From an uncultured Bacteroidales bacterium (GTDB lineage Bacteria > Bacteroidota > Bacteroidia > Bacteroidales > UBA932), in NCBI GenBank assembly GCA_910585445.1, contig CAJUEK010000008.1, positions 47,127 through 71,648 of the forward strand: a stretch of 24,522 bases of DNA, in the 5' to 3' direction. A program made the position numbers and the translations under genes. The stretch's first letter is position 1. Every line of letters begins with the position of its first letter. Below, one piece after another: positions 24,499 through 24,522 of this stretch. The notes under the pieces are model-generated. The model saw only the letters and a list, made by a program, of their open reading frames with translations. It had not been told where the DNA came from and searched no databases.

Positions 24499-24522
24499 GT
24501 AGCATATTGTTGTTCTGCTTCG

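Overview
The window is a single, essentially complete polysaccharide utilisation locus (PUL) from a member of the phylum Bacteroidota, most likely the order Bacteroidales. The signs are a SusC/SusD pair, a hybrid two-component regulator, many lipoproteins with a Bacteroidota-style lipobox, AT-rich leaders without strong Shine-Dalgarno sites, and one good match to the Bacteroidota -7 promoter element TAnnTTTG. Base composition looks close to half G+C, higher than typical Bacteroides. The sequence alone does not fix the genus. All eleven genes are on the + strand. I see no RNA genes, transposons, CRISPR arrays or phage genes.

Layout: (1) positions 3-2609 hold the 3' part of a hybrid two-component system (HTCS) sensor-regulator whose 5' end lies outside the window. 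(2) A 124-base gap carries two inverted repeats and is the likely PUL promoter. (3) Positions 2734-15794 encode seven exported proteins in the order DUF4832-type protein, SusC, SusD, SusE-like protein, second DUF4832-type protein, a surface lipoprotein with DUF4988, collagen-like, BACON and SusE/F-like parts, and a DUF4886 SGNH-type hydrolase. All except SusC are predicted lipoproteins. (4) A 151-base gap contains a good internal promoter candidate. (5) Positions 15946-24386 encode three proteins with ordinary signal peptides: a PA14-containing GH3, a 1289-residue fusion of an FAD-dependent oxidoreductase with a GH36-like alpha-galactosidase, and a beta-glucuronidase-type GH2. (6) A conserved 47-base dyad element occurs both before and after the GH2 gene. 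The second copy sits at the window edge, so another gene under the same element probably follows.

How it may work together (inference): the surface lipoproteins bind and trim a branched, probably uronic-acid-containing and ester-decorated glycan. SusC/SusD import the fragments. GH3, the FAD-GH36 fusion and GH2 then finish degradation in the periplasm, and the HTCS senses a breakdown product there and switches the locus on.

The most unusual item is the FAD-GH36 fusion. Both FAD-binding motifs and the GH36 nucleophile motif look intact, which suggests that oxidation of a sugar and glycosidic cleavage are coupled in one periplasmic polypeptide. Second is the pair of DUF4832-type paralogues, one before susCD and one after susE, which share two glutamates placed as in a clan GH-A retaining glycosidase.
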